DNA of 64,000 bases. Origin: Cylindrotheca closterium. Taxonomy: Eukaryota; Bacillariophyta; Bacillariophyceae; Bacillariales; Bacillariaceae. Every line of letters begins with the position of its first letter. The first letter of the stretch is position 1. Below the pieces are notes generated by a model. It searched no databases, was not told the origin of the DNA, and saw only the letters and a program-made list of their open reading frames with translations. Below are positions 31,575-41,252 of this stretch, piece by piece. The position numbers and the translations under genes were made by a program. Where the stretch lies: contig CAKOGP040001981.1 of NCBI GenBank assembly GCA_933822405.4, positions 180,105 to 244,104 of the forward strand, given 5' to 3'.

Positions 31575-32711
31575 CTAGCTACCGCTTTGGAAGAATGATG
31601 GTGCTAGCTTGAGAAAGGCATATTCAATACAGTTCCCTTGAGAATGTTGAATATTCGGCTCTTTGTGAAAGGTGACATATCCCTTGGCCCGTAAGGTATC
31701 AAAGAACGGTAGTACTTTGGTCGGAGGGGAACGATGTAATTCGATAAGAATTTGCTGTAACCGTGGCATAGTAGCCGGATCCAACCATTCTTCAAAGGTA
31801 TCCCATTCACATGATTCGCAATCAATCTTGAATATGTCAATTTGTTCTCGCTTGGAGTGTCCCAAGGATTGCACAATATTGGCAATGCTTCGATACTTGT
31901 AATCTTTGGATACGGGTGCTATTGTTTTGGCAGCATTTCCTTTTCCCGTCTCATTCTCTTCTACAGCAGTGGCTGCAGTCGTCAGTCCCCATTGATGAAA
32001 ATGCAAGTCGGCGACATTGTGTTTCTTCGACCATTCTTTCATCTCGTTCGAATAGTCGTCCATATCGAAGATGTGAATCTCACAAACCCCTGGGCCCAGC
32101 AGTTGTTGCAGTCCGGTCTCGAATTGAAAGTCGCCATTGGATCCGATACTATAGACCAAGCACTTATTGTCACCGCCGTTTCGCTGTCGCCGGTAGTTTT
32201 CCGTGATCCGATGTGGGTCACATACCCACTTGGGACCATCGCCATTGGAGTTTCCGCCAACCCGCCGTTCAAATTGACAAGAAAAATCTGGCTCATAATT
32301 AGTTTGGTACCAGCTAGGTGTTGTTCCTCGTCGTTCCAAGTCGGTGAATTTCAATGGATTGTCAGGATACATGTGTGGTTGATGTTCACTCGATATTTGC
32401 TGCAATCGTCTCCAGTTGGCTTCCGAAATATCTTGAAAGAATCCATACGATTGCTCTTTTGCGAGTTGATAGTCCTTCCTCAGATGTTGAGGGCGATTTC
32501 TTTTGTCTGAAGCTTTTGATACGGTTGCGGTTGACGACGACGACGACGAGGCCATCGATTCATCCCACATGACTTCACGAAACTTTGATGGCAAGTCGCT
32601 TGTATGCAACAAATGCACCAGCAGGAGAGCAACTGCGATCCGGGAAATGATAAGACATGATCTTGATGCATCAGTATTATTATTATTATTGTGTGGTTTT
32701 CTTGGTTTCAT
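31575..32711 (-). CDS. METTL24-like (Methyltransf_22) membrane-anchored methyltransferase, copy 1
   Basis: Single exon, 378 aa, ATG start. Asn-rich cytoplasmic start, one membrane segment (LIISRIAVALLLVHLLH) near residue 22, a Ser-rich stem and a lumenal methyltransferase domain from about residue 135. Motif I is CLVYSIGSNGDFQFE, strand 2 ends in IHIFDMDD, and the later core is IDIFKIDCESCEWD and ILIELHRSPP. This is the layout of the METTL24/Methyltransf_22 family, whose substrates are poorly known. All expected core residues are present, so this copy looks intact. Confidence 0.8.
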   Translation of the reverse strand: MKPRKPHNNNNNTDASRSCLIISRIAVALLLVHLLHTSDLPSKFREVMWDESMASSSSSSTATVSKASDKRNRPQHLRKDYQLAKEQSYGFFQDISEANWRRLQQISSEHQPHMYPDNPLKFTDLERRGTTPSWYQTNYEPDFSCQFERRVGGNSNGDGPKWVCDPHRITENYRRQRNGGDNKCLVYSIGSNGDFQFETGLQQLLGPGVCEIHIFDMDDYSNEMKEWSKKHNVADLHFHQWGLTTAATAVEENETGKGNAAKTIAPVSKDYKYRSIANIVQSLGHSKREQIDIFKIDCESCEWDTFEEWLDPATMPRLQQILIELHRSPPTKVLPFFDTLRAKGYVTFHKEPNIQHSQGNCIEYAFLKLAPSFFQSGS

Positions 32712-32984
32712 TCTGTTGCTCAGTGTTTATCAAGAAGTTATACGGTATGTTGGTAACCTAACCTAACCTAACCTATAATAATTGATTGCGATTGATTGAT
32801 TCATTCATTCATTCATTCCTGTGGTGTTTTCTTGGTCTCAAACAATGATGATTTGAGCTCGGTATGCTCATAATAACAAACTTCCGGTCTGAGGATCCGT
32901 GAATATTCGGGCGCGCATGCCGTGAATCTACTCACATTTGAATCAATCAATCAATCGATCATCTCGTCTCACAATAAATTGTTT
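32712..32984. other. Intergenic with AACCT pentamer and GATT/CATT dyads
   Basis: Four AACCT units at 32755-32774, then GATTGATTGATTCATTCATT at about 32793 and TGAATCAATCAATCAATCG near 32938. No gene. Confidence 0.5.
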
Positions 32985-33376
32985 CACTAACAAAATGGTG
33001 TATCCTTGTAAACATTCCTTTGGTACATTTCATCTGACATGAGCACCAAATCATTGGCGGCACGGACAGAACCTGACAACAACAACATCCTGCACTCCCT
33101 CCTTCGACAGTACGGCAAAGAAATAAATAAGTAAATATATTATAGAATCAGCATTCGACGAGCCAAGAACAAGGTGCACTGGTAGTGGCTGGTGGCCATA
33201 ATCATAAATAATAATACCTCCAGCAATGCGACATCCCGTGTCCAGACAGTTGGGTTCGCAGGATTGATAAGGACTAGTTGACGCCTGCTTCTTGTGCAGC
33301 AGTCAAGTATCGGTCCTCGTCCAACAAGTAATATTCATGGAACCTTCTGCCCATTGTGCAGGTCCAACAAGGCACT
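32985..33376 (-). pseudogene. Fragment of the alanine aminotransferase gene, including its intron
   Basis: 32985-33376 aligns by eye with 40271-40647 of the aminotransferase gene in the same orientation. Shared runs include CATCTGACATGAGCACCAAA, GACGCCTGCTTCTTGTGCAG and CCATTGTGCAGGTCCAACAA. The intron is present and lengthened, and the acceptor AG of the functional gene is changed (sense TACAG to TGCCG), so this is a DNA-level copy and not a processed one. Frames are broken. Its right end meets the 3' flank of methyltransferase copy 2. Confidence 0.88.
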
Positions 33377-34735
33377 GAAGAAAACACCCACTCCAAACAT
33401 CATTGATCTTGTTGTCAGTGAACAATAAAATGGTCTGTGCCATACGGAATAAAACCAAAAATACAGCACTAATAGAATATAAGAGCGGAGCGAACAACAT
33501 ATTGAAATTACAATACAGCAAGCAAGGTACAGACTACACAACATCAAATCAAATGTTGTCATTCAATTAGTAGTTCCTACTGAATCCATCCTTGACATAC
33601 AATGATAAGATGTTACCGCAGTGTCTAGTTGCCGTTTTGGAAGAAGGACGGCGCTAGTTTCAGGAAGCCATATTGGATAAAGTTCCCTTGAGAATGCTGA
33701 ATATTGGGCTCTTTGTGAAAGGCGACATAGCCCTTAGCCCGTAAGGTATCAAAGAACGGCAGTACTTTGCTTGGAGGGGAGCGACCAATCAAGATTTGTT
33801 CCAACCGTGGCATGGTAGCCGGGTCCAACCATTCTTCAAAGGCATCCCATTCGCAAGATTCGCAATCAATCATGAATATGTCAATTTGTTCTCGCTTGGA
33901 GTGTCCCAAGGATTGCACAATATTGGCAATGCTTCGATACTTGTGATCTTTGGATACGTTTCCCATACCCTTTCCCGTTTTATTCTCTTCTGCTGCAGCA
34001 GCTGCGATCGTCGGTCCCCATTGATGAAAATGCAAGTCAGCGACATAGTGTTTCTTGGACCACTCTTTCATCTCTTTGGAATAGTCTTCCATAGCGAAAA
34101 TGTGAATCTCACAAACCCCTGGGCCCAACAGTTGTTGCAATTCGGTTTCGAATTGAAAGTCTCCGTTGGATCCGATACTGTAGACCAAGCACTTATTGTC
34201 ACTGCCGTTTCGTTGTCGCCGATAGTTGTTCGTGATCCGATGTGGGTCACATACCCACTTGGGACCATCGCCATGTGAGTTTCGGCCAACCCGCTGTTCA
34301 AATTGGCATGGAAAATCTGGCTCATAGTTTGTTTCATGCGAGCTAGGTGTGGTTTCTTGTCGTTCCGTGGTGTCGGCGAGTTTCAATGGATTGTCGGGAT
34401 GCATATGTGGTTTATGCTTCCTTGCAATTTGCTGCAATCGTTTCCAACTGGCTTCCGAAATGTCTTGAAAGAATCCATACGATTGCTGTTTTGCGAGCTC
34501 ATAGTCTTTCATCATCAGATCTTGAGGGGGATTGTGTTTGTCTGAAAAATGCTCTGATGCGCCTTTATCCCAGATGACTTCACGAATCTTCGACGGCAAG
34601 TCGCTTGTTAACAACAAATGCAACAGCAGGAGAGCAACCAGGATCCAGGTAATGATAGGGGAGGATCTTGATGCATTATTATTGGTAGAATGTGGTTTTC
34701 TTGGTTTCATTCTGTTGTTCAATGATGATCAAGAT
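33377..34735 (-). repeat. Second copy of a segmental duplication
   Basis: This block, with the methyltransferase gene and its 3' flank, corresponds to about 31142-32735. Similarity fades just 5' of the start codons, where copy 2 enters GTAC-rich palindromic DNA (TACCGGTA at 34739 and 34783). Confidence 0.8.
33625..34710 (-). CDS. METTL24-like methyltransferase, copy 2, with altered core motifs
   Basis: ATG at 34710 chosen (the frame opens at TTG 34722); 361 aa. Same architecture as copy 1 with a membrane segment (ITWILVALLLLHLLL). Motif I is unchanged (CLVYSIGSNGDFQFE), but the acidic end of strand 2 is IFAMED instead of IFDMDD. The conserved Lys of IDIFKIDCE is Met (IDIFMIDCE). A three-residue deletion turns ILIELHRSPP into ILIGRSPP. 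The reading frame is still open throughout. The changes suggest lost or altered catalysis after duplication. Confidence 0.78.
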   Translation of the reverse strand: MKPRKPHSTNNNASRSSPIITWILVALLLLHLLLTSDLPSKIREVIWDKGASEHFSDKHNPPQDLMMKDYELAKQQSYGFFQDISEASWKRLQQIARKHKPHMHPDNPLKLADTTERQETTPSSHETNYEPDFPCQFEQRVGRNSHGDGPKWVCDPHRITNNYRRQRNGSDNKCLVYSIGSNGDFQFETELQQLLGPGVCEIHIFAMEDYSKEMKEWSKKHYVADLHFHQWGPTIAAAAAEENKTGKGMGNVSKDHKYRSIANIVQSLGHSKREQIDIFMIDCESCEWDAFEEWLDPATMPRLEQILIGRSPPSKVLPFFDTLRAKGYVAFHKEPNIQHSQGNFIQYGFLKLAPSFFQNGN

Positions 34736-35147
34736 ACGTACCGGTATTGGTTCGGTGTGATGAGAGCCGGTACCAGTACACGTACCGGTACACTACTGTT
34801 GAACGTGCTGCATTGGAAGGCCAAACCCGACTAGAAACTTCGAAATGCGCGCTAAAGAGCCATGACGCGTAAAAATTGAGATGTGTTTTTCCCTGCTTTC
34901 CATCAGACACGACGAATTGAGAATAAGTCTGAATGAATCAATCATCAACGATATTCCGGAGCTTGGCTTTTGCTCTCTTTCTGTTGATTCAATGTTAGAA
35001 CCAGGATTGCGACTTTACAAGAATTGACAGTAGTAGAGAAATGCTCAGATTTAGTAGACTAAGATGAACTGACTTAGTAAGAGAGACGTGAACGCCGCCT
35101 GTCGTGACCAACAAAAAACAGCGCATGAGACGAGTGTCGATAGTAAT
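34711..35147. other. Intergenic up to assembly gap
   Basis: TACCGGTA at 34739-34746 and 34783-34790, an AATCAATC motif near 34934. No gene before the gap. Confidence 0.5.
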
Positions 35148-35680
35148 NNNNNNNNNNNNNNNNNNNNNNNNNNNNNNNNNNNNNNNNNNNNNNNNNNNNN
35201 NNNNNNNNNNNNNNNNNNNNNNNNNNNNNNNNNNNNNNNNNNNNNNNNNNNNNNNNNNNNNNNNNNNNNNNNNNNNNNNNNNNNNNNNNNNNNNNNNNNN
35301 NNNNNNNNNNNNNNNNNNNNNNNNNNNNNNNNNNNNNNNNNNNNNNNNNNNNNNNNNNNNNNNNNNNNNNNNNNNNNNNNNNNNNNNNNNNNNNNNNNNN
35401 NNNNNNNNNNNNNNNNNNNNNNNNNNNNNNNNNNNNNNNNNNNNNNNNNNNNNNNNNNNNNNNNNNNNNNNNNNNNNNNNNNNNNNNNNNNNNNNNNNNN
35501 NNNNNNNNNNNNNNNNNNNNNNNNNNNNNNNNNNNNNNNNNNNNNNNNNNNNNNNNNNNNNNNNNNNNNNNNNNNNNNNNNNNNNNNNNNNNNNNNNNNN
35601 NNNNNNNNNNNNNNNNNNNNNNNNNNNNNNNNNNNNNNNNNNNNNNNNNNNNNNNNNNNNNNNNNNNNNNNNNNNNNNNN
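35148..35680. other. Assembly gap (N)
   Basis: 533 undetermined bases. Nothing can be said about content; open frames crossing it are artefacts. Confidence 0.99.
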
Positions 35681-35859
35681 GACCTTTCATTGGACCGCCT
35701 GCGCCGATAGCTCGGCAAGAAGCATTATCTGATTTCCAGTATTATCGAAATGACACAGATGGGTGCCATAACAATGGGTCCAGTCATGGCAACAAATGGA
35801 GTCTATTGCTACCGTACCTTCCACCTGCATATGTTTTAAGACTTTCGGAATACGAATAG
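35681..35859 (+). CDS. Possible C-terminal fragment of a gene cut by the gap
   Basis: From the gap edge a + frame stays open for 58 codons and ends in TAG at 35857-35859. The residues look protein-like (PFIGPPAPIARQEALSDF, WSLLLPYLPPAYVLRLSEYE). The family is not recognised, and the rest would lie in the N run. It may also be a chance frame. Confidence 0.3.
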
Positions 35860-36381
35860 ACATCAGATCTGCTGCTGATCAAAAGCCATCCTCGTGAGTT
35901 TCGCAAACATAGTCGAATGAATTAGCCTATATTAAAATAATACTAGTAGGAAATTAGGATTGGCTGATGTTTTATTTTGCATCCATTGCTATTATTTTTT
36001 ATATTTTTATAGTTCATCTTCGAACTTATTGGTTAGGAGTCGTACATCCCATCTTCGAACTTATTGATTGTTCCCATTCAAAGTTTGTTTTATTGAAGGT
36101 CACACGACTTTTTGAGTGTCGTCGTCATGACTAGTATTATTTCGAGCACTGATCCATCCATCCATCCATCCTACAGTATCTTCCTCTCATTTTTCACCCA
36201 TGATTTCATTGATATATATGTCCTCCTGAACTTACGCGACCACCTACTGCAATGTTTTGCTGCAGCAGTACCCCTGTAGGCCGAACTCCCAAAGATCGAG
36301 TTATTGGCCTTCATGTTGCAGGAGGGTCAAACGGTAGAGGTAGATGAACATATCATGAGTCGCTCTTTTTTTCTTTTGTTT
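35860..36381. other. Intergenic region
   Basis: AT-rich with a duplicated CATCTTCGAACTTATTG at about 36013 and 36051. No gene seen. Confidence 0.5.
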
Positions 36382-37530
36382 TCAAAAGCTCTCTTTTTTA
36401 GAAGGATCCGTAGTATCCTTCCGGAAGGAAATGTTGGCGAATAGGTTGCAAAGGTCGACGACGGAAGGGTCCTTGGACTTGTCGCAACTGGCTTGATACC
36501 TAGCATAAGCATCCGCAGAACAGAGTATGACCGATGGTGTCATTTTCTTCCTCAAATCAGTCATGGACAAACAGGGTGTCTCCAAGACAATGGATAAATC
36601 TTCCATGGAGACGAGCCCTCCATCGATGACACTGCTGGCATAGATGATAGTAGTCACAGTGGCGACGAGGAGTAGGGCTATGACCATGCCACCAAAAGTG
36701 GTCGAGGAGTCCAATACTACCTCCATTGCTGCAATCGATTGAGCGTCCTCAAAAGATAGCAACGGTGGAACTGGTGTTGGGACGAATGGGTCCTTGGTGG
36801 TGTAGGATTCCACTCCGTCGAAAACATCTCTGACAATGAATTCAGGGTCAAGTAAGCTTGGCCAAGCTGGAGCTTCCGCAAGCAGTAGGTCAATGGCAAC
36901 ATATTCTAGCTTCTTGTAGATTCGTTGGTACTCGACTTGGAACTCTTGGTTGTATGCTTCGAACTTCGGGATGAAGAGTTCGATCTTGGAAAACATGGCA
37001 GTAGACACTTCTTGGATGCATGCTTCTGTGGAAGACATGACGGACTCGTAGTCAATGGGTTGGTGGAATTCTTCGTACTCGAAGATGGTAGACATGGCAT
37101 TAGTGATTGCTTGGGTGAAGGCTTCGTACTTCTCGCTGAAGTCTTGTGCGAAAGCCTTGATCGATTCGTAGTTGATCGATTGCTTGCATGCGTTGTACTC
37201 CATACTGAAGAACTCGAAGATGGCAGACATGGCATCAGTGAATGCTTCGGCGAAGGCTTCGTACTTCTTGTTGAAGTCTTGTGCGAAAGCCTTGACCAAT
37301 TCGTAGTCAATAGACATGATAAACTCCGCAAGGGAGAAAGAAGGAACACCAGTGGATTCCATTTCCACGGTGGTTCCAACAAAGTCAACAGTGGAAACAA
37401 TGTCTTCGTTTGCCAAACTGTAGACTTGAATGGATGGACGAGTGTAGTTTGCACTCATCAAGGAAGGCATGGCCATTGGCTGCATGGCCAAAAGAAGAAA
37501 GATCATGATGATGGATCGAAGAGTCAACAT
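36382..37530 (-). CDS. Secreted/membrane protein with internal about 45-residue repeats
   Basis: The frame opens at 37599, but its first 23 residues are a poly-Gln run from a CAA-type microsatellite. I choose the ATG at 37530 because a signal peptide follows at once (RSIIMIFLLLAMQPMAM). 382 aa. Two strong repeats begin SIDYELVKAFAQDFNKKYEA and SINYESIKAFAQDFSEKYEA, with a third weaker one at PIDYESVMSSTEACIQE; they look helical. A membrane segment (GGMVIALLLVATVTTIIYAS) lies near residue 285. No known family. Secretory-route membrane protein by topology. Confidence 0.65.
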   Translation of the reverse strand: MLTLRSIIMIFLLLAMQPMAMPSLMSANYTRPSIQVYSLANEDIVSTVDFVGTTVEMESTGVPSFSLAEFIMSIDYELVKAFAQDFNKKYEAFAEAFTDAMSAIFEFFSMEYNACKQSINYESIKAFAQDFSEKYEAFTQAITNAMSTIFEYEEFHQPIDYESVMSSTEACIQEVSTAMFSKIELFIPKFEAYNQEFQVEYQRIYKKLEYVAIDLLLAEAPAWPSLLDPEFIVRDVFDGVESYTTKDPFVPTPVPPLLSFEDAQSIAAMEVVLDSSTTFGGMVIALLLVATVTTIIYASSVIDGGLVSMEDLSIVLETPCLSMTDLRKKMTPSVILCSADAYARYQASCDKSKDPSVVDLCNLFANISFRKDTTDPSKKESF

Positions 37531-38246
37531 GGTGGAAATGTTTCGTTTTGTTTGTTGTTGTTGTTGTTGTTGTTCTTTGAAAGGACTGAGTCGATGCAAT
37601 TTGATCGAATGTCAAAAATATGAGCAGATTCTATTGTGAAATGAAGTTGCTCTGCTGAAGCAAGAAACGTCTCGACTTTGGAAAGATGTACCAAGCTCAG
37701 TAGAAAGTCTAGTGATGACAACCGTTTCAAACGGAATCGAAAAGTTGTGAGCATAGTTTTTTTCCACGGTTTCAGCTCAACGGCAACGTGTGTTCGAAAC
37801 CGATTTTCTTTTCCGTCTTCACGGTTAATGGTGAAAGAAGCATTGGTGCCTAGCATATCATGGATTTTGTTCTCCATGGTCGCATTGTTGGTGTCGCACC
37901 ATGGCTGTACTATTAGTCATTGCTATCGCCATTGTCTTTTATCAAAAGGTTTTCAACGAGGAAAATTTTAAAAAAACGCTGCGAAAAAAACTCCCATTTG
38001 CACGCGTGGCGCGTCAATGCGATCTGTCCAAGGACTGTCTTATTCGTGAATGAATGGAGACGGAATAAATGAAGCTATCTACGGTACCCTATACCAACTA
38101 AATCGCAATCATACCTACGCAAATGTATCTCCTTCCGTTATCATCAACATACCAACCCCAATGTTTCCATTCACAGCATTCCAGCGTATTGCAATGCATA
38201 TTTTGAATTTTTGTTTGAATAATTGACACACATTACTTTAATGATA
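37531..38246. other. Intergenic region
   Basis: Includes the TTG-type trinucleotide run at 37548-37572 in the leader of the neighbouring gene. A 117-codon - frame at 37524-37877 overlaps the leader and has no recognised features. Confidence 0.45.
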
Positions 38247-39140
38247 CTAGAACTGCCTCGACATGGGTGCCCGGGAGTTGCGGGTTGGCACTTGTTCCAT
38301 TGTAGTTCCTGCAGATCGGTGGAAGTAGGCGCTTTGATCGCGAGGCCGTCGCCACGCTGACTGACAAAATTCGTTGCATACATGATGCGCGAAAAAGCTG
38401 CTAATCCCATTTGATCCAAGATCGGTAGGTCCATACTCCCGTGTGGTGGACATGACTACAGGATCTGTCAGCACCACTCCGTCAGTGTAAACGCCACCTT
38501 GTAGATCGCACAAAAGCTTCTGTCCATTCGAAATGTGGTAAGTAAAGTGCGAGAGAGCTTGCATCACCCTAGGCCAAGGTAGGCTGTCGTCCGCCCAACC
38601 AGTGTTGGAGTTGAACTTTTGATAATTGGTAATGAAAGGCTCCTGTAGAACTTTACGCCCAGCGAAATCTTGTCGGGTGCATTGATTGAAGCTCCATACC
38701 TCAGGAAGGTTGACTTTGACAATTTTGTTAATGCATCCTTTTGAATTGAACTTGGTAATCAGGAAGATTGCTTCTTTCGAGGCTGCAATGTCTGTGTCGT
38801 AGAAGTGAGATTCCATCACCCCTCCAGTTTTGAACCATTTGCATACACATGCTTCACCAGCACGGTTTCCTTCGGTGTATACACCCTTTGCTACCCAACG
38901 AAAGCTTCCCGAGGCGAACGGGTTGTCGAGAGCTTGATTTTCGAAGCTGGCTCTGCTGGCGTTGTTCAGCCTCGCCGTCTGCGAAGCATCGATAGTTGCA
39001 TTCGTGCTGGAGCTATTACTGCCTCCACGTCCATGGACGCAGCCCGAGCAACGAGATACCCCGTCTCCTTTGGACCATTGCGTTTTGGAGTAGGCTGACT
39101 TATCGAAGTTACGTCCACATGAAGCGCAATAACGAGGCAT
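38247..39140 (-). CDS. Alpha-kinase (MHCK/eEF2K-type) with N-terminal Cys4 zinc motif
   Basis: Single exon, 297 aa, ATG start. Residues 5-34 form a Cys4 module (CASC then CSGC) around SKTQWSKGDG, a pattern frequent in diatom proteins. From about residue 74 an alpha-kinase domain follows: FASGSFRWVAKGVYTEG, ACVCKWFKTG (probable ATP-contacting Lys), the core HFTYHISNGQKLLCDLQGG, LTDPVVMS, and the zinc-binding end DLGSNGISSFFAHHVCNEFC. It should phosphorylate Ser/Thr in proteins; the substrate is unknown. The last 40 residues are not conserved-looking. Confidence 0.87.
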   Translation of the reverse strand: MPRYCASCGRNFDKSAYSKTQWSKGDGVSRCSGCVHGRGGSNSSSTNATIDASQTARLNNASRASFENQALDNPFASGSFRWVAKGVYTEGNRAGEACVCKWFKTGGVMESHFYDTDIAASKEAIFLITKFNSKGCINKIVKVNLPEVWSFNQCTRQDFAGRKVLQEPFITNYQKFNSNTGWADDSLPWPRVMQALSHFTYHISNGQKLLCDLQGGVYTDGVVLTDPVVMSTTREYGPTDLGSNGISSFFAHHVCNEFCQSAWRRPRDQSAYFHRSAGTTMEQVPTRNSRAPMSRQF

Positions 39141-39642
39141 CTCCAGTCAGTCAACAATTCGATGAATATATATCGCGGGAAATGGCTTTCTATGGGCAGT
39201 GTAGCAACGATACCGTACGGCTTTTGCAATGATTCTTCGTGCTTCAGGAGGTACTGTAGGATATGGCGTTTTCAAACAACAAAATGCCAGCGTGCTGTGA
39301 TATATCATCAGTAGCGAACATCATACGTACAGTAAATATTCCTTGGGCAGATAGAGATCGAGTAGGATATATAATTCCAATTTGTGCGCATGCGTGAATC
39401 AAACTACTTGAATGAATCATGATCTACGCCTCACAAAATCGCGTTCTAATCATCATCATCATCATCATCATCATCACGTACCACACCACTGCTGTTCAGT
39501 GACAACACCAGCAACTGAAGATACCACGTAGACCATATGTCAAACGGGATGTACCGTGCATAGAACAAAAATAGTGTGTGAAGTGGGCGCCCACTTCACA
39601 ACAACAACAACAACAACAGAGCGAGTATTCTTGATATTATTT
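39141..39642. other. Intergenic with two microsatellites
   Basis: A CAT trinucleotide run at about 39450-39477 and an ACA run at about 39599-39617, close to the aminotransferase stop codon. No gene. Confidence 0.6.
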
Positions 39643-41252
39643 CTATTTGTACTTCAAGGAGAACTCCTCATGATGCCGACGAATGGCACTGACAGCATTC
39701 GACAAGTCTTCCTCCTGTGGCAAGAACGTTGTACGGAAACCGAACCGTCCCTTTCGTTGTCCAAAACCAGACGCTGGAACGACGCAAACTCCCGTTCGTT
39801 CCAAGAGAGAAAGCGCATAGAATGTATCTGGGGGCAATCCTAGTTTCGCGGCAGCTTCAATGGCACGATCGGGGACTTGAACCGAAGGAAAACAGTACAT
39901 GGCCCCTTGTGCTGGTTGACAAGACATTCCCTCGACGGCATTGAGCCCAGCCTCAACAATCTTGGAACGTCGTTTGAGAGATTCGAAAATCAAAGACTTT
40001 TCGAGTTCGTGGCTTTCATACGACTCGTCTCCCTTTTCGGGGCCTCGCGCCATCAAACTGATCATGATCTGACCAGATATTGATGAACAAAGGCCGGATG
40101 AAGCAAGCTTGTATAGGTGATCTTTTACGGTTTGGTCGAAACCGACGAGTTCCATGTATCCTCCACGACGACCGCATTCTCCAAAGACTCCTTTGGACGC
40201 TGAATGAAACGAGACCAATTGAAGTCTGTCGTCTTCTAATAGACCGCAGTCATAGGCAGCGCGCTTGGCACTGTAAAATGGTGTATCGTCGTAAACATTT
40301 TCTTGGTATACTTCATCTGACATGAGCACCAAATCATTGGCGGCACAGAATCTGACAACATCTTGTACTCCCTCCTTTGACAACACTGTAAATGTTATAA
40401 AAAAGAGAAATTGCATCAGAATTCAGATTTTCGACGAGCCAATAACAACACTTCCAGCCAACAATGCAACATACCTTGTCCAGTTGGGTTTCCAGGATTG
40501 ATAAGGACCAACCCAACCACATTGACGCCTGCTTCTTGTGCAGCAGTCAAGGATCGTTCTAGTTCCCGAATATTAATCTCCCAGCATCGGTCCTCGTCCA
40601 AATAATATGGAACCTTCTGGCCATTGTGCAGGTCCAACAAGGCACTGTAGATTGGATATTGCGGAATAGGAATCATCATTCCACAGGATGGATCTGCAAT
40701 GAGAGCCTTCAAGACATTTTCAATGCCAGCGCTCGCTCCATTCGTCAAATAAATATCTTCTGGATCTGAAGCGACGCCGTCGTCTCGCTTTTTGATAAAG
40801 GCAGCCACATCGTCCCGGAAAATCTTGGCTCCCTTGCTATGTGAATACGCCCCCGACCCACTGCCCAAACCAAGCTTGATTTCCTTGGCACGCTTGACAG
40901 CATCTTTGGGGTACATTTTCAAGACATCTGGGTGATCCACTCCAACTTCATTGGGAAGATCCACCAACGACAAGACTTGACGTGGCCAGGTCAACTCTTT
41001 TTGACCGACCGATTGAGGATTTCCAATGTTGGTGTAGAGGATCTTTTCAAAGTCAAAATCTTCACTGCCGGGCGCATGTGCCGTCAGATCGGCTTGGATC
41101 TTATCAGCCGCAATGACGACTTGACCACGAACGGCATATTCCATACGCTTGAGCGACGATGACATTGTGTCTAAGGTAAGCCTTCCGTCAACCCCTAATG
41201 TTGAGGTCGTCAACACTAGTGCTGATAACAGTAATGCTGAAACAATCGGCAT
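39643..41252 (-). CDS. Alanine aminotransferase (class I/II PLP enzyme), two exons
   Basis: Exons 41252..40475 and 40385..39643 join through an 89-nt GT-AG intron (donor GTATGT, acceptor TTTACAG) to give 506 aa. The seam reads NPGNPTGQ-VLSKEG. Alanine-aminotransferase features: LTNGASAGIENVL, IPIPQYPIYSALL, NPGNPTGQ, LMSDEVYQENVY and the PLP-lysine motif SFHSASKGVFGECGRRGGY. It interconverts alanine plus 2-oxoglutarate and pyruvate plus glutamate. The N-terminus starts with a secretory-type signal (VSALLLSALVLTTSTLGVDG); initiation at the ATG opening MSSSLKRMEYA would give a cytosolic form. A fragment of this gene lies at 32985-33376. Confidence 0.93.

Noticed and set aside
32755..32774. AACCT repeats as an interstitial telomere
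   Set aside because: The unit is AACCT, not the CCCTAA expected for TTAGGG telomeres, and only four copies exist.
34995..35859. Long frames crossing 35148-35680
   Set aside because: They are made of N; only the 58 codons right of the gap are considered.
37524..37877. 117-codon - strand frame upstream of the repeat-bearing secreted protein
   Set aside because: Overlaps that gene's leader and poly-Gln microsatellite, no domain, no shared frame.
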